In this document: positions 34,661 through 48,100 of the stretch, piece after piece
Layout of the letters: each line of letters opens with the position of its first letter
Position numbering within the stretch: position 1 is the stretch's first letter
Assembly (NCBI GenBank): GCA_012934845.2
Contig: WNNJ02003568.1
Location: forward strand, 26,855-90,854
Length of the DNA stretch: 64,000 nucleotides
Origin: Pomphorhynchus laevis
Taxonomy: Eukaryota > Acanthocephala > Palaeacanthocephala > Echinorhynchida > Pomphorhynchidae
Direction of reading: 5' to 3'
Notes under the pieces: generated by a model
Database searches by the model: none
Told to the model about the DNA's origin: nothing
Seen by the model: the letters and a program-made list of their open reading frames with translations, nothing else
Program-made: the position numbers and the translations under genes

Positions 34661-37600
34661 ATGATTATTATTGGCCACAATGAAGCGGATGTCAAAAATG
34701 GGGTTACTAGAGGCAAAATTGTCATAATCAACACATTAGATGTCCGTACTGTTCAGGTGAACACACATCGCAGCAATGCAATAAATACAATAAAAGGAGG
34801 TGCATTAACTGTGGATGCAACCATTGTTCTTTCTATAAAAAGTCCGCAGTTCAAAGCATTTTATCTTTGGTTCCAGGATAAAAACAAAGATACAGTGGAG
34901 GACAGTGCGAGGAATACAAATGATTGTACCAGAATAGAGAATGGAACAAAACTGAACACCTATGCGGAAATGGCCTCTCTCTATACAGAAAAAACGGATA
35001 ATGGATGTAAAGACATGATCAATGAAATACACGAATTATCATTGTCCAGGCGTTTCGAATTGTTTCAAGAGCATATTCTAAAAGTAGTTACTAAAAGAAT
35101 TACAGACGCGCTAAATAATATCGAGAAGAAAATAGGAACGCTATTACAAAACTTGTCAGATAGCATATCCGGAGAAAGTATAAATCAGAAAATAAATTCG
35201 ATAGTTAATGTTAATGACGTATCTGTTTAAGTGGCTCAGAAAAACACAACAAAACCCATCTAACAGAAAGCGTCGCTTAAAAGACAATTGGCCACCAAGA
35301 ACCGGAAACGCCTTTCAATCTTGAAGATCCATCACAAAGAGGGGGAATAGAGTATAAGCAATACAGATACAGTCAACAATCCATCCCCATCTATAAGTGA
35401 TTCTTCCGATATTCACAGTAAAGATCTCACAAATGAAACTTCAGGTATGGAGGAAGTAGGAGGAAAACTTAAGATCAAATGACAGGTTTTCAATCTATGA
35501 TAATAAAACAGTGGAATTGTGGAGGATTAAAAGGTGCTAAATTTCTATTCTGAGAAATGGATCCTCAAGTTATTTTTTTACAAGAAACAAAATGTCACAG
35601 TGATTTTCGTCAGAAATTCCAAATTGCTCCAGAATATGACGTTGTTTGTTCACCCCAATTTCAACTAACTCAGGTGGTGTTACCACGGTTATACATTCAT
35701 CATGGCACGCAAAACTGATTTTTAGTTCAAGTAATGAAAATTGTTCAATTAATATATGCAAGATAAGAATAAAAAGCATGTTCTTGAAGTTGGCAAATAT
35801 CTATATTTTGCCAAAACATGTACATTTAAAATCCACAAAAGATTTTACACACAATTATTGAATTGGGCGTAGACTGCTTGTTTGGAGATGTAATGATCCA
35901 ACCTGCCATTGGATTAAATAAATTGCAAATAAGTGGGAATATATGATAGTTGCCTACACACCTTCCTCAACATTTCACTGCCTGACACGGGATATACATT
36001 CGTATCTAGATGCGGTGATTTATAGGTCCGGACATTATTATGTTCCAACGCTATTGGAGCAACAAGGTATGAACTGTGTGTCTGGTCACGATAGTCTAAC
36101 TTGGAGGATCGGTACGAAAACTCAGCTGAATGATCGTTTTATTTTCTCAGATTTGAACATAGCTGCTTTCAACTTCTTACTTAAATTTCAAAAACAAAAT
36201 GCGCTACAAGAAATTGACAGGGCATTGCAAACACGTGTTAAATGTTTACAAATTCATCGTCAATTTGATAGTACAAGGACACCTTCCTTTTTCAAAACAG
36301 CAAAACATTTTATTTTGCCGGAAAATTCAGATATGTTTCAAGAATCTTGGTCAAAAATTTACTAGAGAGCACGATACTACTGGCAATTAGAAAAGGATAC
36401 GAAACACATTCGACGGTGCCAATCAAATTATAACAATTGGTGGAAAACAATTAAAGCAAATAGAACCACACATTGGAAATCGGCAGCCAAGAAATGGATT
36501 GCTAAAAGTTCATATGAGAATGTTATGACGAATATTATCAACAACCATTCGAAAGAAGCTCTATGTAAAGCACCCATAGTTACATTTAGACAGTTGATAT
36601 GTGGTAAAGCAGATTTATGCATGTTAGACACATTATCAGTATGGGGCCGAGGAAATAAATTATCTGACAATGGTTTTTCAGTCTGTCCGAAAGTGGCAAG
36701 TGCAGTGAACAGTATTTCAAGAGAAAAATGGGCTAGCATATTTTTTAAATAGTCCTGCCGAAGAATTATCACAGCTCAGACCGATTGCCATTCAAAATGC
36801 ACTAATATCAATATACGAAAGAGCATTGACAGCTAAAATACGATTATTAACCAAAAAAATATGATATTATCCCCAAATGTATTCATGGGTTCACCGAAGG
36901 TAAATCTGTACAAATTACAACCGTGAACATTTATAGCTTAATGATTAATTGTCAGAACTTTTTAAGATTGTTGATCGCAATTGATTTTAAAGCTGCATTC
37001 GATAACATCTCAATTGACAGTATTATTGATACCTTGACGATTTTCAATTTCCCATGCAACTTAATCAGCCGCGTTTATAAAGTGTTGATGACAAAACGAT
37101 ATTTTTATCAAGACGATAGTGAAAAGAAGTTTTTCTATACGACAAAATGAGTATCACAGGGATCACCTCTATCTCCAGTACTATTTATGTTAACCTCAAT
37201 ATGAATTTCTAAAAAATATTCCCCAAACATTAGCTGTATCATGTATATGGATGACGGAACGTTTATTATTAAAGGGCCAACATGTAAATGATTAATAGAG
37301 ACATCTACTTTCTTCATAAATGAGTTACAATCCAGAGCTTCACAACTAGGACTCACGCTAAACGGCAACAAAACAAATCAAATCAGCTAACTGAGTCTAC
37401 GTATTTAATATAATTATAAAATAAACAAAACATAATAATGCTAAATCAAAATTTAATAATTAAATAATAAAATTAATAATTGTTTTTAGATTTTCTATAA
37501 TTTAAATCAAGTTAAAAAAATGAAATTTAAAATAAACGTCATTTTTATGAATTGACTAATAAATAACATACGTTGTATCAGAATAAGAATTAGAGGTCAT

Positions 37601-38265
37601 CAGGAGGAACTGCTATGCTATCAGGTTTCGGCATCTAACTCCTCTACCCCAAATAACTGCGGGGTCAAATACGTGTTAAGGACGTATTTCCTCTGATAAA
37701 ACTATCTAGTATCTTATTCTAATACAAAGTATATTATTTATTATCCATCCATAAAAATTTGGCACTTAAGAGTGCCAAATTATAATAGTTTGTGCGAATT
37801 CATCCAAAACACGACATACATTCAAGAAACAAATTATTGCAATGTTTAACAACATCGAATGGCACACTTTCCATGAGATATTTCCTCGGAGAGTAAGAAT
37901 ACTTGGTTATCTCTTCGACCGTTTTCTATCAGAACGCCATGATGTAATTGTATTTAAAAAAGATTGCGTCAAGTCGAGAGGTTTTATAAGAGAGCAAGGA
38001 AACTAGGTATATCTTCATTGCAACTGCGAATCTGGAAAACTTGGGAAATCTCCACCTTCACGTTTTTTATGCGAGCCAGATCACCAGAAGACCATATATC
38101 ATTTATTAATGTTTGCAAAAAGCATATAGAAAAATTGACACTGGATCAACAAATGATTACTCAGAACTTACTAGAAAAACGTATAAAAAGGTGGACAAGT
38201 TTGGTAATATAATTAAGGTACCGAATCGTTGTTTGAAGACTGTACGTGACTAATCTGTTTATGTG
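34661..38265 (+). mobile_element. Divergent Jockey/I-like LINE, broken and interrupted by a PLE fragment
   Basis: ORF1 traces come first: in an alternative frame near 34765-34850 lies a knuckle CNKYNKRRCINCGCNHCSFY, and 34661-35230 is open (189 codons) in another frame. ORF2 starts near 35495 with IIKQWNCGGLKGAKFL, then DPQVIFLQETKC (endonuclease). RT pieces follow: LRPIAIQNALISIYERAL (36778), LLIAIDFKAAFDNISID (36967), VSQGSPLSPVLF (37150) and CIYMDDGTFI (37230), a YMDD rather than the YADD of related copies. The sequence is interrupted at 37384-37773 and resumes with VERFYKRARKLGISSLQLRIWKTWEIS (37970-38050), which matches LKRILKKARWALKR... of the 52-kb element. Ancient copy with many stops. 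Confidence 0.75.
37384..37773 (-). mobile_element. 5'-truncated Naiad-type PLE 3' end nested in a LINE
   Basis: Reverse complement of the region following the RT of copy B (about 47890-48285). It contains the last codons (KFLWMDNK stop), the GAAACCTGAT / CTGATGACC block and the terminal CTCAGTTAGCTGATT. It splits a LINE RT between the YMDD box and the thumb. A CAAAT pentamer occurs at both edges and may be the target-site duplication. Confidence 0.85.
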
Positions 38266-38339
38266 ATTTACTTTTCTTTTTGGGATATTTTCACTTTTGA
38301 ATCAAGAACGGATTGTTTGTTAAAAAAAATCGAATTACA

Positions 38340-39850
38340 TCCCGCAAGTTGGCCCACCGATAGGCATTTCGGCGGATAGGCATTGGATAAACATTACGAC
38401 GTATTATAGGCAAGACCATCGCAGCAAGAATTTCTGGTGATCTATAATTTGTTGTGGGGTACGAACAATTCTATTCAGAACAAAGGTGTGGTATTAAATA
38501 CGCAATACATCAAAAATATGTACAATGAAAATCCAGAAAACGGTATTATTTAATTGGATACATAAAATGCATTTAACACGGTAAATATAGCAGTAGCGTT
38601 GAAAAATGTCGAAAAGATATGTTCATTATGTTCCAAAATGCCGCGCAACATATATCCGAGCTTAATTACACTGACAGGAGACGATGATAAATCATATCGA
38701 CGAAAGGGTTCCTCAAGGCGATCCCTTAGCTATGATAGCATATTCAGTAGCGTCTACACTAATTATAAAGACATTGAAGGAACGTTTTCCTGAAGCGACT
38801 CATTATTACGTCATTGCTTAGAATTCAGCTCCCACAGTTTCATATTGACGTTATTCAATTACCCTTACGACTTGTGGGCTTGGTATATTACTGCCGGACA
38901 TTAGTCCTGAGCTTGAACTTAAATATTCGAATTGTTTTGTGTAGTGTCCTTTCTGAAAATATTCCAGTTACTCAAATCAAGGCAAAAAACGTGTAAAGGC
39001 TTTGGAAATATCAAAAGAGCGTGACAACTACTTTAAACAGCAATCAGATGCTTTAAAACTTTACAATGATCTTCATAAAAAAATCACGTACGCGACAATG
39101 AAGGAAGCGTCAACCTCGCTGTCTGTAAAAACATTCAAACATCGTCGCTTCGTGATGTCTAGAAACGAATTTAATGACGCTGTTGCAGCAAGATATGGTT
39201 GGACACCTCCAAATGCACCATCAATGTCTCTATCATAATAATTTTGAAATATTGCACGCATATTCTTGTCAAGTGGTTTACCATCAATAAATCACAACAC
39301 TATATGTGACTTGATTACACTTAAGGTAAATAGCTTAGCCCTCACTGTCACACGAAAGCCATCGCTTACCCAAATATCCCCGAGTGTAGTATTTGAAAAA
39401 TCAACGACGAATAAGGAACAAGGAGCACGACTAGATATTGAGTATTATAGCCTATATGGAAATCTAAAGGACAATCCTTAATGGATATGTATTTTTAACC
39501 ACTGGATCCTTCGTATTCTGTTGATAATCCAAACTCATGTTTATATCACGTACAAAGAAAGTACTGAAATATGGTGAGCGAATCCATTGATTTATGCAGT
39601 TTAATCATAAACTATTAAATTTAATCAAGTTTAATCCATTGATTTTTGCAGCTAATGTCGAAATGGGTGTTTAAATTGATTACGTGCTAAAACATATTAC
39701 AAGAAATAAGGTATCCAAATTTCACAAGATTTATTCAGAATGTATACGGAATTTGCGATGCTAAATCATAATCAGCCTCACTAAATCCACATGTATGTAT
39801 GCGATCTGCACGCCGTAGCAATCAACGACGCAGCAGCTCACTAACGGAAA
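38340..39850 (+). mobile_element. REL-family retroelement, RT to C-terminus, degenerate
   Basis: Starts inside the RT: LRRIIGKTIAARISGDL (38395-38450), LDxxNAFNTVNIAVALKN (38550-38615), and GVPQGDPLAM across frames (38700-38735). Then comes ASTSLSVKTFKHRRFVMSRNEFNDAVAARYGWTPP (39110-39215), a broken zinc-knuckle area, and nuclease remnants QGARLDIEYYSLYGN (39420-39465). YLKYGERI and later tail pieces follow to about 39850. Frequent frame changes. It is followed within about 230 bases by another copy in the same orientation. Confidence 0.7.
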
Positions 39851-40079
39851 ACTCTGAAATATTGTGTTAAAAGCCGGTGACCACTTGAGGGTAAACTTCT
39901 TTGTAATTTAAGGTGAATAAAATCTTACACAAAAATTAAAAAAACGATAAAAAATATTAATTAATGCATCAAAAATTATTACTACGATAATTAATAATTG
40001 TCAATGGAAGGTAGCATTGGCCAACATGGTCATAGTTAATAGCATAAGAAGGTAACATTGACCAACATGCCGCTCATCT

Positions 40080-41470
40080 GTCCCACACTGTCGACTATTC
40101 TATCTAACTTGCACTGGAAGAAGGTCTATTGGCTATAAAAAAGGAAATTTGGAATTCTGACGAAGGTTTCACTCGTTGTGATCTCTTGGCAATGGCCACC
40201 TTCGCTGCCGCGTCTCTCCCACTGATTGCGCGAATTCAAACTCACATTTCCTCGATTGTAAAAATGGTATGCGGATGATGCCAATTTCGTTGAAACCGTC
40301 GAAAAATGACGACCAGTTTTTAATTTCATAATGAGGGAGGGCGTAGCATTTGGGTATAACATAAATTCTTCAAAATGTCAATTACTGTTCCATACGAAAT
40401 TTGTAAACAAAACATGGGAATGTTCTTATGCTACTAATGTGCATATCTGTAAGAATGGCGTAGAAGTATTGGGATCTCCAATTGGATAAGAATCCTTTAC
40501 GTAGGATTGGATTGCCCGCAAAGTAGATAGATGGTCCAAATGTGTACAGAACCTGGTGGATATTGATATTTTCGACCCACAAGTCGCCTACAATGCTATG
40601 ACATACTAACTCTAAAATAAGATGACCTACGCGAAGAGGACTTGTGGCTTTCGATCTGAGCAGTTTCAGGCACTCGAGGAACATATCCGTCACAGCTTGA
40701 TCCCTAGAATCACCGGTATATCAAACATACCTGACACACTTAGGCAAATTTTCAGCATTCCGGCTCGACTAAGTGGTCTCGGAATCTTAGACCATCACGT
40801 CGATCAGAATAAAGAGTACAAATGGTCTCTACATGCTTGCCAATCACATGCTTCAAACAATTAGGCGCAGCATACTTATATCACCAAATCCATAAAGGAC
40901 GAAAATGAACTTACAATTAAACGACGCCGCGATCAAATAATTGAAGTCAGTGATGCAACCACATGTCCATCTCTAGAATTTGCGTCGGAGAAAGGAGCGT
41001 CGAATTGGTTGACAACAAAACCAATAGAAGCAGACGGGTTCCGTTTATCCCCTTACGAGTTTAGGGACGCTGTGAATAATCGATATGGTCTAACACCTAC
41101 GGATGCACCTGCGCATTGTAGTTATGGATATGAGAATAGCACAGTTCACTCGCTCTCGTGCAGTAGAGGTGCACCCATAATCATAAGCCATAACCTAATA
41201 TGTGACACTTGCCGACCTCTTGACTGAAGTCACTCCGTGTGTTGCAATTGAGCCCGTGCTGAGTCAGCTACAACTTCACTTGATAGTTAAGCGAGAATTG
41301 ATGTCGTGTGCACGGGTCTGTTCGGAAGACGAAGCGAGCGCGTCTTTATGGGCGTCGCTGTATTCAATTGTCATTATGTTTCTAATTTTGAGAGATCGTC
41401 GTCATCAGTTCACAGCTATCACGAATCTAACAAAACCGCCCGTTACCTTGAACGTATTGTAATGTAGAGA
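40080..41470 (+). mobile_element. REL-family retroelement, second tandem copy
   Basis: Readable pieces in order: RCDLLAMATFAAASLPLIARI (40170-40240; the QGDPLAM region altered), a YADDANFVE-type box (40265-40290), SSKCQLLF, KNGVEVLGSPIG (40450-40488), RWSKCVQNLVDIDIFDPQVAYN, and 40622-40864 with HIRHSLIPRITG and IFSIPARLSGLGILD. Then EKGASNWLTTKP, SPYEFRDAVNNRYGLTPTDAP, and a knuckle HCSYGYENSTVHSLSCSRG at 41110-41175. The C-terminal nuclease is poorly preserved. Element order matches the other copies and confirms the family. Confidence 0.75.
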
Positions 41471-41704
41471 GGGCCCAATTTACACCGATAGTGTTTTCGT
41501 CTTCTGGAGGCGTTGGAAAGGACCGGAGATATTAATTATCATAATTAATTTCTTTAATTTTACCCATGCTGAGAGACGATTGGGCTCAATAATAATCTCT
41601 TCATTATCATAATAAATACTGTATAAGTTTTTTAATTACTGCATTAAAAAATAACCGTAAAATAACGGAAAGGTGGCAGACTCAGACATGATGATCAACA
41701 ATAT

Positions 41705-41986
41705 TTATGGATCAATTAAACTAGAATTTTGATGCGAATACTCTTGCCTTTGCTTTATTCTAAAAGCAAAATGAACGTTTGCCAACCACTTGTTTAAAAA
41801 GTGCGCCAAAATAACAGCTAGTCTTCCTTCCGAAACAGAAAATTTTATGACGCTGCTCACAATTGCAGGAAGGTCACATTGATCTTCCTGCAATAAAAGA
41901 TTAAAACACCAAATTTTAGGAGGATTGATTCCGTGCAGTGGCGATTTATCGAAAAAAAATTGTCGAAACATCTTCAAAATATTCAT
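41705..41986 (-). CDS. Unassigned 93-codon open frame
   Basis: The minus-strand frame MNILKMFRQFFFDKSPLHG ... SLIDP has balanced, protein-like composition (IWCFNLLLQEDQCDLPAIV). It is preceded by a possible splice acceptor (AACTACAG just before the ATG). I recognise no family. It sits between REL and CR1 remnants. It could be an exon of a host gene, an element tail or chance. Confidence 0.25.
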   Translation of the reverse strand: MNILKMFRQFFFDKSPLHGINPPKIWCFNLLLQEDQCDLPAIVSSVIKFSVSEGRLAVILAHFLNKWLANVHFAFRIKQRQEYSHQNSSLIDP

Positions 41987-42129
41987 CTGTAGTTACAACG
42001 GAAATTTCTTAAGTACCTAATTGTTGTGTACATAAAACCTCAATACCTTTAAATCACCGGTAAAGAATTTTACTTTTTGTCAGGTAAAATTGCTTTGTCC
42101 ATATATTGCTATGTAAATCCAAGAGTGTG

Positions 42130-44000
42130 ACGGCTTTGCGATGCTTGAATCATGACCAGCTATAATAAATAAAACACGCACTTTCAGCTTGAAGTGGGGT
42201 AAAAAATGAGAAGAGAGAAATTTATTTGGAGTGCAAATGAGTGAAAGCATCGCGCTTACAAGCCTACTATGAATGAAGAAATATATAATCAAACTGATAA
42301 AATTAAATGCTGCAGACGAATTTTGAATAGTATGAACAAGGAAGTAGAATGGATGTACGAAGGGAGTGAATTTCAAGCAAGAGAGCAGCAGCAATTACGT
42401 AGGCGGTAATTTGTCGAATAATTTTTAGTGTAGAAGAGGAGGGAATAAGATGATCGTAAGGATATAGAAGCATGACGAGATTCGTCGAGGTATGAAAGAT
42501 GTAACTATGAAGTGGAAGTGCAATACAGCACACGATTGGTTAGGAGAATCAAACGAAACTGGACACGATGGATAATTGTCGGATACCAGGAAAAATAGAA
42601 AATATGTTGAGAGCTGTGTCAAAACTGCGGAGAAGTAGGTGACGCGAGCTGCTGAGTTTACAATACGTTGGAGAGGTTAAAGAGTCGTATTGGCATAGTT
42701 CGAGAAGAAGCTAAGGCAATAATCGATTCAGGAAAATAAAAGAGAGGATAAAGGGAAAGACAGGAGTGAAAATCGATCAATCTACGAATACGGCTAATGT
42801 CACGAAGTAGCAGGAACGAAGAGCGGACTTTTTCGGAAACAAATGGCTTGAGAGAAAGATTGCTGTCAAAGTGGAAACCGAGAAATACGATATCATTGAC
42901 GATAATAAGAATAGTTGCATAGATTTATACGTTAGGTGGATTAATGTTGAGGTGAGAAAATTATCAGCATAATTTTGGAATTTGCAGGATTGAGTGATAT
43001 ATGAAGCGAAGAGTTGCTTGGAAACGGATAAGAGGCAAGCGGAGAAAGTGGATGCACGATCATGGATTTAATAGGGTGGTATATAAGAGTAAAGGAGAAT
43101 GTCATCAACATATTGCGTAACATGAAAATCGTGTGTTTTGGTTATTAAAGAGATATGACGGAGAAGAAGAGATAAAATAATGGGACCTAGTACTGAGTCT
43201 TGACGAACAACGTGTGCGAGAGAAGACGGTTGAGAGACTGAAGAAGCTGAATGAACACTGAAAAATGGTCAGATAGATTAGAGGAAAACTATGCTAAACC
43301 AGTGTTAGAGAATTCATAGTTACGATGGAGTCGAAGAGAAGAATATAATGATTGACGATGTCGAATGCAGATGAGATACCAAGAAATATGATGATGTTAC
43401 AAAGTTTTTCCTGTCGTAATTGTAGAAGATTACTAAAGACTTTGTGGCACACCAGTCCGGTAGAATGATTAGAACGAAAAGCAGATTGAAACGGGGATAT
43501 AAATTTGACGATAGAATATATGTATTATCCTGATTTAGCACAAGACGTTCGAAGAGTTTTTATAAGGATTGAATAAGACAAGACATAGGACGATATGAAG
43601 ACGGAAGTGAACTGTCGGGAGAGAGTTTTTTCAGAAGTGGACAAACAATGACAGATTTCTAGTTTGACGGAAAAGTACCGCAGTGGATAGAAGAGTTGTA
43701 AAAGGTTGTCAGAAATGGAGATACTGAATGACAACTAAGCTTAAGTAAGTCATAGGTATCGGGTCGGCAGGAAAAAATTTGTTAGGCGAAGTTCAAAAAT
43801 TTGAACTTCGTCAGAAGAAACTGGAAGGAGATAGAAGAGTTCAGGAAGAGATAATTGTATTGAGGTAGTCTATGATTGGAGATGAATGGATAGAAGGTAG
43901 AGTATTAGGATATTTAGATTGAAGATAAGAGGAAAACATGTTTGGATCGATGTTACTAGACTGATGAAGTAAGTGAGAGGAGTGAGTTTAAAGTTTCACA
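42130..44000 (-). mobile_element. Old 5'-truncated CR1/L2-like LINE
   Basis: The minus-strand translation matches the 30-34 kb element. SVSPFLTTFYNSSIHCGTFPS (43720-43650) matches SISPFLTTLFNSSIRSRIFPS. MLMTFSFTLIYHP...SLHISLNPANSKIMLI (43110-42955) matches the YADD block and SNLHLVLNPEKSKIMWI. Saturated with stops and comparable in age to the copy at 13.3-16.2 kb. Confidence 0.7.
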
Positions 44001-44002
44001 CC

Positions 44003-44107
44003 GCACAAAATATTTCATGCTTCCCAAAATATTTATTGTCGCACAAAATATTTCATGTCACCCAAAATATTTCATGCTTCCTAAAATATTGCATGTCGTT
44101 CAAAAAT
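44003..44107. repeat. Short tandem array of CAAAATATTTCATG units
   Basis: Five copies of CAAAATATTTCATG-like units, spaced about 18-20 bases, alternating between CTTCC and TCACC spacers. Lies between the CR1 remnant and a PLE remnant. Confidence 0.75.
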
Positions 44108-44169
44108 TATTTAAACACCTCCTTATAATGATAACAAAAACAAAAATAATTATTGTAGCTGATATTCAT

Positions 44170-44415
44170 ATAGAAGTAAAAACAGATGGGAAAATATATA
44201 GGATAGAATATTTTAACGATTTACTATTATCAGCTAAATCTAAATTTGTACTAAAATTGAAATTATTTATATTCCGAAAATTTATTCCTTTTTGTGTGTT
44301 CTAAAAATTATTTCGCGAAATTAATACTAAAATGGTGTTTTATACCTGTTTAAATTTCGATTGCCTTACAATATTTTTAAATATGGTTTAATTTCTTCAA
44401 TTATTTTATTCAAAT
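44170..44415 (-). mobile_element. Decayed PLE fragment (RT N-half)
   Basis: The plus-strand sequence around 44240-44405 (CTAAATCTAAATTTGTA, ATATTCCGAAAATTTATTCC, TTAATACTAAAATGGTGTTTTATACC, TCGATTGCCTTACAATATTTTT) parallels 11590-11775 of PLE copy A. More diverged than the other copies, so it is an older insertion. Confidence 0.7.
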
Positions 44416-45110
44416 CATTGATATATCATATTATTCACGATATTTAGCTTCATTAAAGCTAATTAAAAGTTATGAAGCAAATGAAATATATGTTAAAACA
44501 TTTTTTATAAAGGAGTTTAAAAAGTTAGAGGATATAATATTTCTTTTTATTTTCCGGTTAAACGTTATTCTTATCATCCATTTATTTATTCATAACTCTT
44601 GATAAGAACACTGTATATAATTGGAACTTACTGTCGTTTTTATGTTTGGTAGGGAATCGTATTCGAACGATCTATTCGAAACGATCGGCTATCGATCTAT
44701 TATGATCCACTAGCCGGATCACTGTTTTGCATGCTGCCAATTGCAATGAATATTTTTGATTTAACTTGATTGCATCTTTGCACTGATTTTCTTCTGATTG
44801 TGGCACGACATTATCCTCACATGATCTTTAGATTGCTGATTTGATGTTGAGTGAAGTAAATGAAAATAGTACGTCGAAAGTTGTAGTGATTAATTAGTCT
44901 GTTTTGTTGAAGAAAATATAATATTGGACGTAATACAGAAACACTATGGGTTTTTGGGATTATTGGAAAATACACAGCGAATCATGTGTTTAATAAGAGT
45001 TCATACACAGAAACCATCACATTTAATCACAAAACTAATAAATGAAACCAATTTTTGTTTAAAATCAATCGATAAACGTTCGAAATGCTAATATAATATA
45101 AACGTTCGAA
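44416..45110. other. AT-rich stretch without recognised gene
   Basis: No coding motif on either strand. It lies between an old PLE remnant and the rearranged 5' end of PLE copy B. Confidence 0.45.
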
Positions 45111-45116
45111 ATGCTA

Positions 45117-48100
45117 GTATAATACATAATAAACAACTAAATTATAATAATTTAGTTGTTATAATAATTACATAATAATATAATATAATATATTATATTA
45201 TAATATAATTATAATATATTATAATAATATAATAATTACATCCTCAACTCATGCACTTAAAATGCGAAGTGACATAATTCATCTTGACACCGACGATCAA
45301 ATATTATTATTTCAAATAACTCTTTATTACAACTAAAAATAAAATTATTTATTTTAGAACATATTGTTTAAGAAAAAGCTATTGGAAAGAGAAGACTTTT
45401 GGATTAAAACGCTTAATTCCATGTACCCATTAGGATTGAATGACGTGGTACAAGGAATTGGCAGAAGTAGTATAATACATAATAAACAACTATATTATAA
45501 TAATCCAGTTAAACGCAAACCAAGAAGTCATGGTGATAAAAGGAATAGGAAAAATAGAGTTAAAAATATTAAAAAAGATATGTATATAAATGAACAATTA
45601 GAAATATTAAAACAACTTTTAAGAGATAATAAGCTAAAAGATCTTTATGTAAATATAAGAAGTTTTTCTAAAGATATCATATGTTCAATAAATCAAAAAT
45701 TAATTAACGACTATGATAGGCTAAGTTGTATAATAGACAGTTATTGTAATACAAAATACTATAATCGTACAATAAAGAAAATATACATTAACCATAAACT
45801 TCATTAATAAATGTATAGATAACATAAATATTGCCGGACTTTTAAATAATTCTAAAAGTAAAGAAATAATAGGGTCAGATTTAAGTAAATATATTCCTAA
45901 AATAAGGTATAAGTTGTTACCGCCATTAATACGTTTTTCCGAATATATCATTTGTTCAATAAATTAAAGCTTAATAAACGATTATGATAGGTTAAGTTGT
46001 ATAATAGACAGTTATTGTAATACAAAATACTATAATCGTACAATAAATGTTAATAATAACAATAGAAAATATACATTAACCATAAACTTCATTAATAAAT
46101 GTATAGATAACATAAATATAGGAAAACATTTAAATAATTCTAAAAGTAAAGAAATAATAGGATCGGATTTAAGTAAACTTGAATATCAACTTGAAATTTA
46201 ATTTAATATTAATTAATATAACATTAATATAACCATAAACTTCATTAATAAATGTATAGATATATAAATATAGCCGGACTTTTAAATAATTCTAAAAGTA
46301 AAGAAATAATAGGGTCAGATTTAAGTAAATATATTCCTAAAATAAGGTATAAACTCCTACCACCATTAGGACGAAAAATTTGTGATTATAATAAAGAATT
46401 AAAATCAATATGTAACGATAATATTAGAAACATAATGGAAACAGAATGCAATTGTAAAAGTCTTAGTTTTGATAAAATAAATGAACATATATGTACCCAT
46501 AATCTAGAATTAATTGAAAATTGTGAATTAAGAAAGCTGCTATCAAAAGGGTATAAATATAGATTAAATAATAACAACGACAAAAATAAAATTTACAATT
46601 CGTTATATAATAACTTAAATGATTACTTTAGTAAGCTGATAAATAGTGAAAGCTCGAATATATCTAAGATAAAAATTTGGAAATATTATATATTTGATAA
46701 AATTAAAAATAAAATGAAAATAACAAACAATTATAAAAGGAAAGATAAAATTAATAAAGATATGTATAAAGAACTTACTAAATTAAAGGATAACTATATA
46801 ATAACAACTATTGATAAAGCTAGTAATAACTTTGTCTTCATATGCAAAAAGCTTTATTATGATATACTAATGAAAGAGGTTAATTCTAATGATTTAAATG
46901 TAAATCCAGCATATGAACGTAGTGAGTTGAGTTTAGAAACAATTATTACAAGTCACTGTTCTATAATGGATAAAAAGGGTATAAAGGTTGAATCAGATAA
47001 TAAAACTATACCTATATTATATTGGAATCCAAAATTACATAAAAATCCAATAAAACCTAGGTTCATATGTAGTGCGTTTAAATGTACATTAAAACCACTT
47101 TCTGTCTATATGAATAAAATACTTAAAGTAATTAAAGCACACTTTAAAAAATATTGCAAGGTAATCGAAATTAATACTGGTATAAAACACTATTTCAGTA
47201 TTAATTCTACAAAAGAATTTTTAGAACAGACAAAAGGAATAAATTTTCAAAATATAAATACAAAATATAAATATTTTGATAAATCAAAATTATTTAAAAG
47301 TAGGGACATCTATATTTAGATAAGTAAAAGGTGTTCCAATGGGTGGTAATAGTAGCCCAATTATAGCTGACTTGTTTTTAAGCTTTATAGAATATGAATT
47401 TGTTCATAACTGTGTAAAAACTAAATCTAAACAATATAAATATATGAAATATATGTTTCGATACATTGATGATATATGTGTATTTAATTCTAATAATTTT
47501 TATTCAATTAGTGAGCACATTTATCCAGAAAGCCTTATTCTTAACAAAACCAATATTAATGATAAAGAAGGTGTATATCTAGATATGAACATTAAATTAA
47601 CATTAACTAAAACTACTATTAATTTATATCGTAAAGATGACATATTTAAATTTACAAGAAACATATTTTTGCATGAGCATTCATGCATACCATATAATAT
47701 CAAATATAATACATTAAATAATGAAATTTTAAGAATTGCAACAATATGTAATGATATTGGCTTTCTTCAAAATCATTTAAATAATTTAATAGATACATAT
47801 TTTAAACTAGGTTACTATAAAAATAACATCAAGCAGAAAATAGTAAAATATATAAATCAACACAATAATATAAAGAATAAATTTAAACTCTTAAGTGGCA
47901 AATTTTTATGGATGGATAATAAATAATATACTTTGTATTAGAATAAGATACTAGATAGTTATTTCAGAGGAAATACATCATTAGCATGTATTTGGCCCCA
48001 CTGCTATGTTGGGTAGAGGAGTTAGGGGCCGAAACCTGATAAGCATAGCAGTTCCTCCTGATGACCTCTAATTCTTATTCTGATACAACGTCTGTTATTT

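Noticed and set aside
47940-48080. Canonical hammerhead ribozyme in the Naiad 3' region
   Set aside because: Both core words are present but no arrangement gave proper stems I and III; kept only as a structured-block finding.
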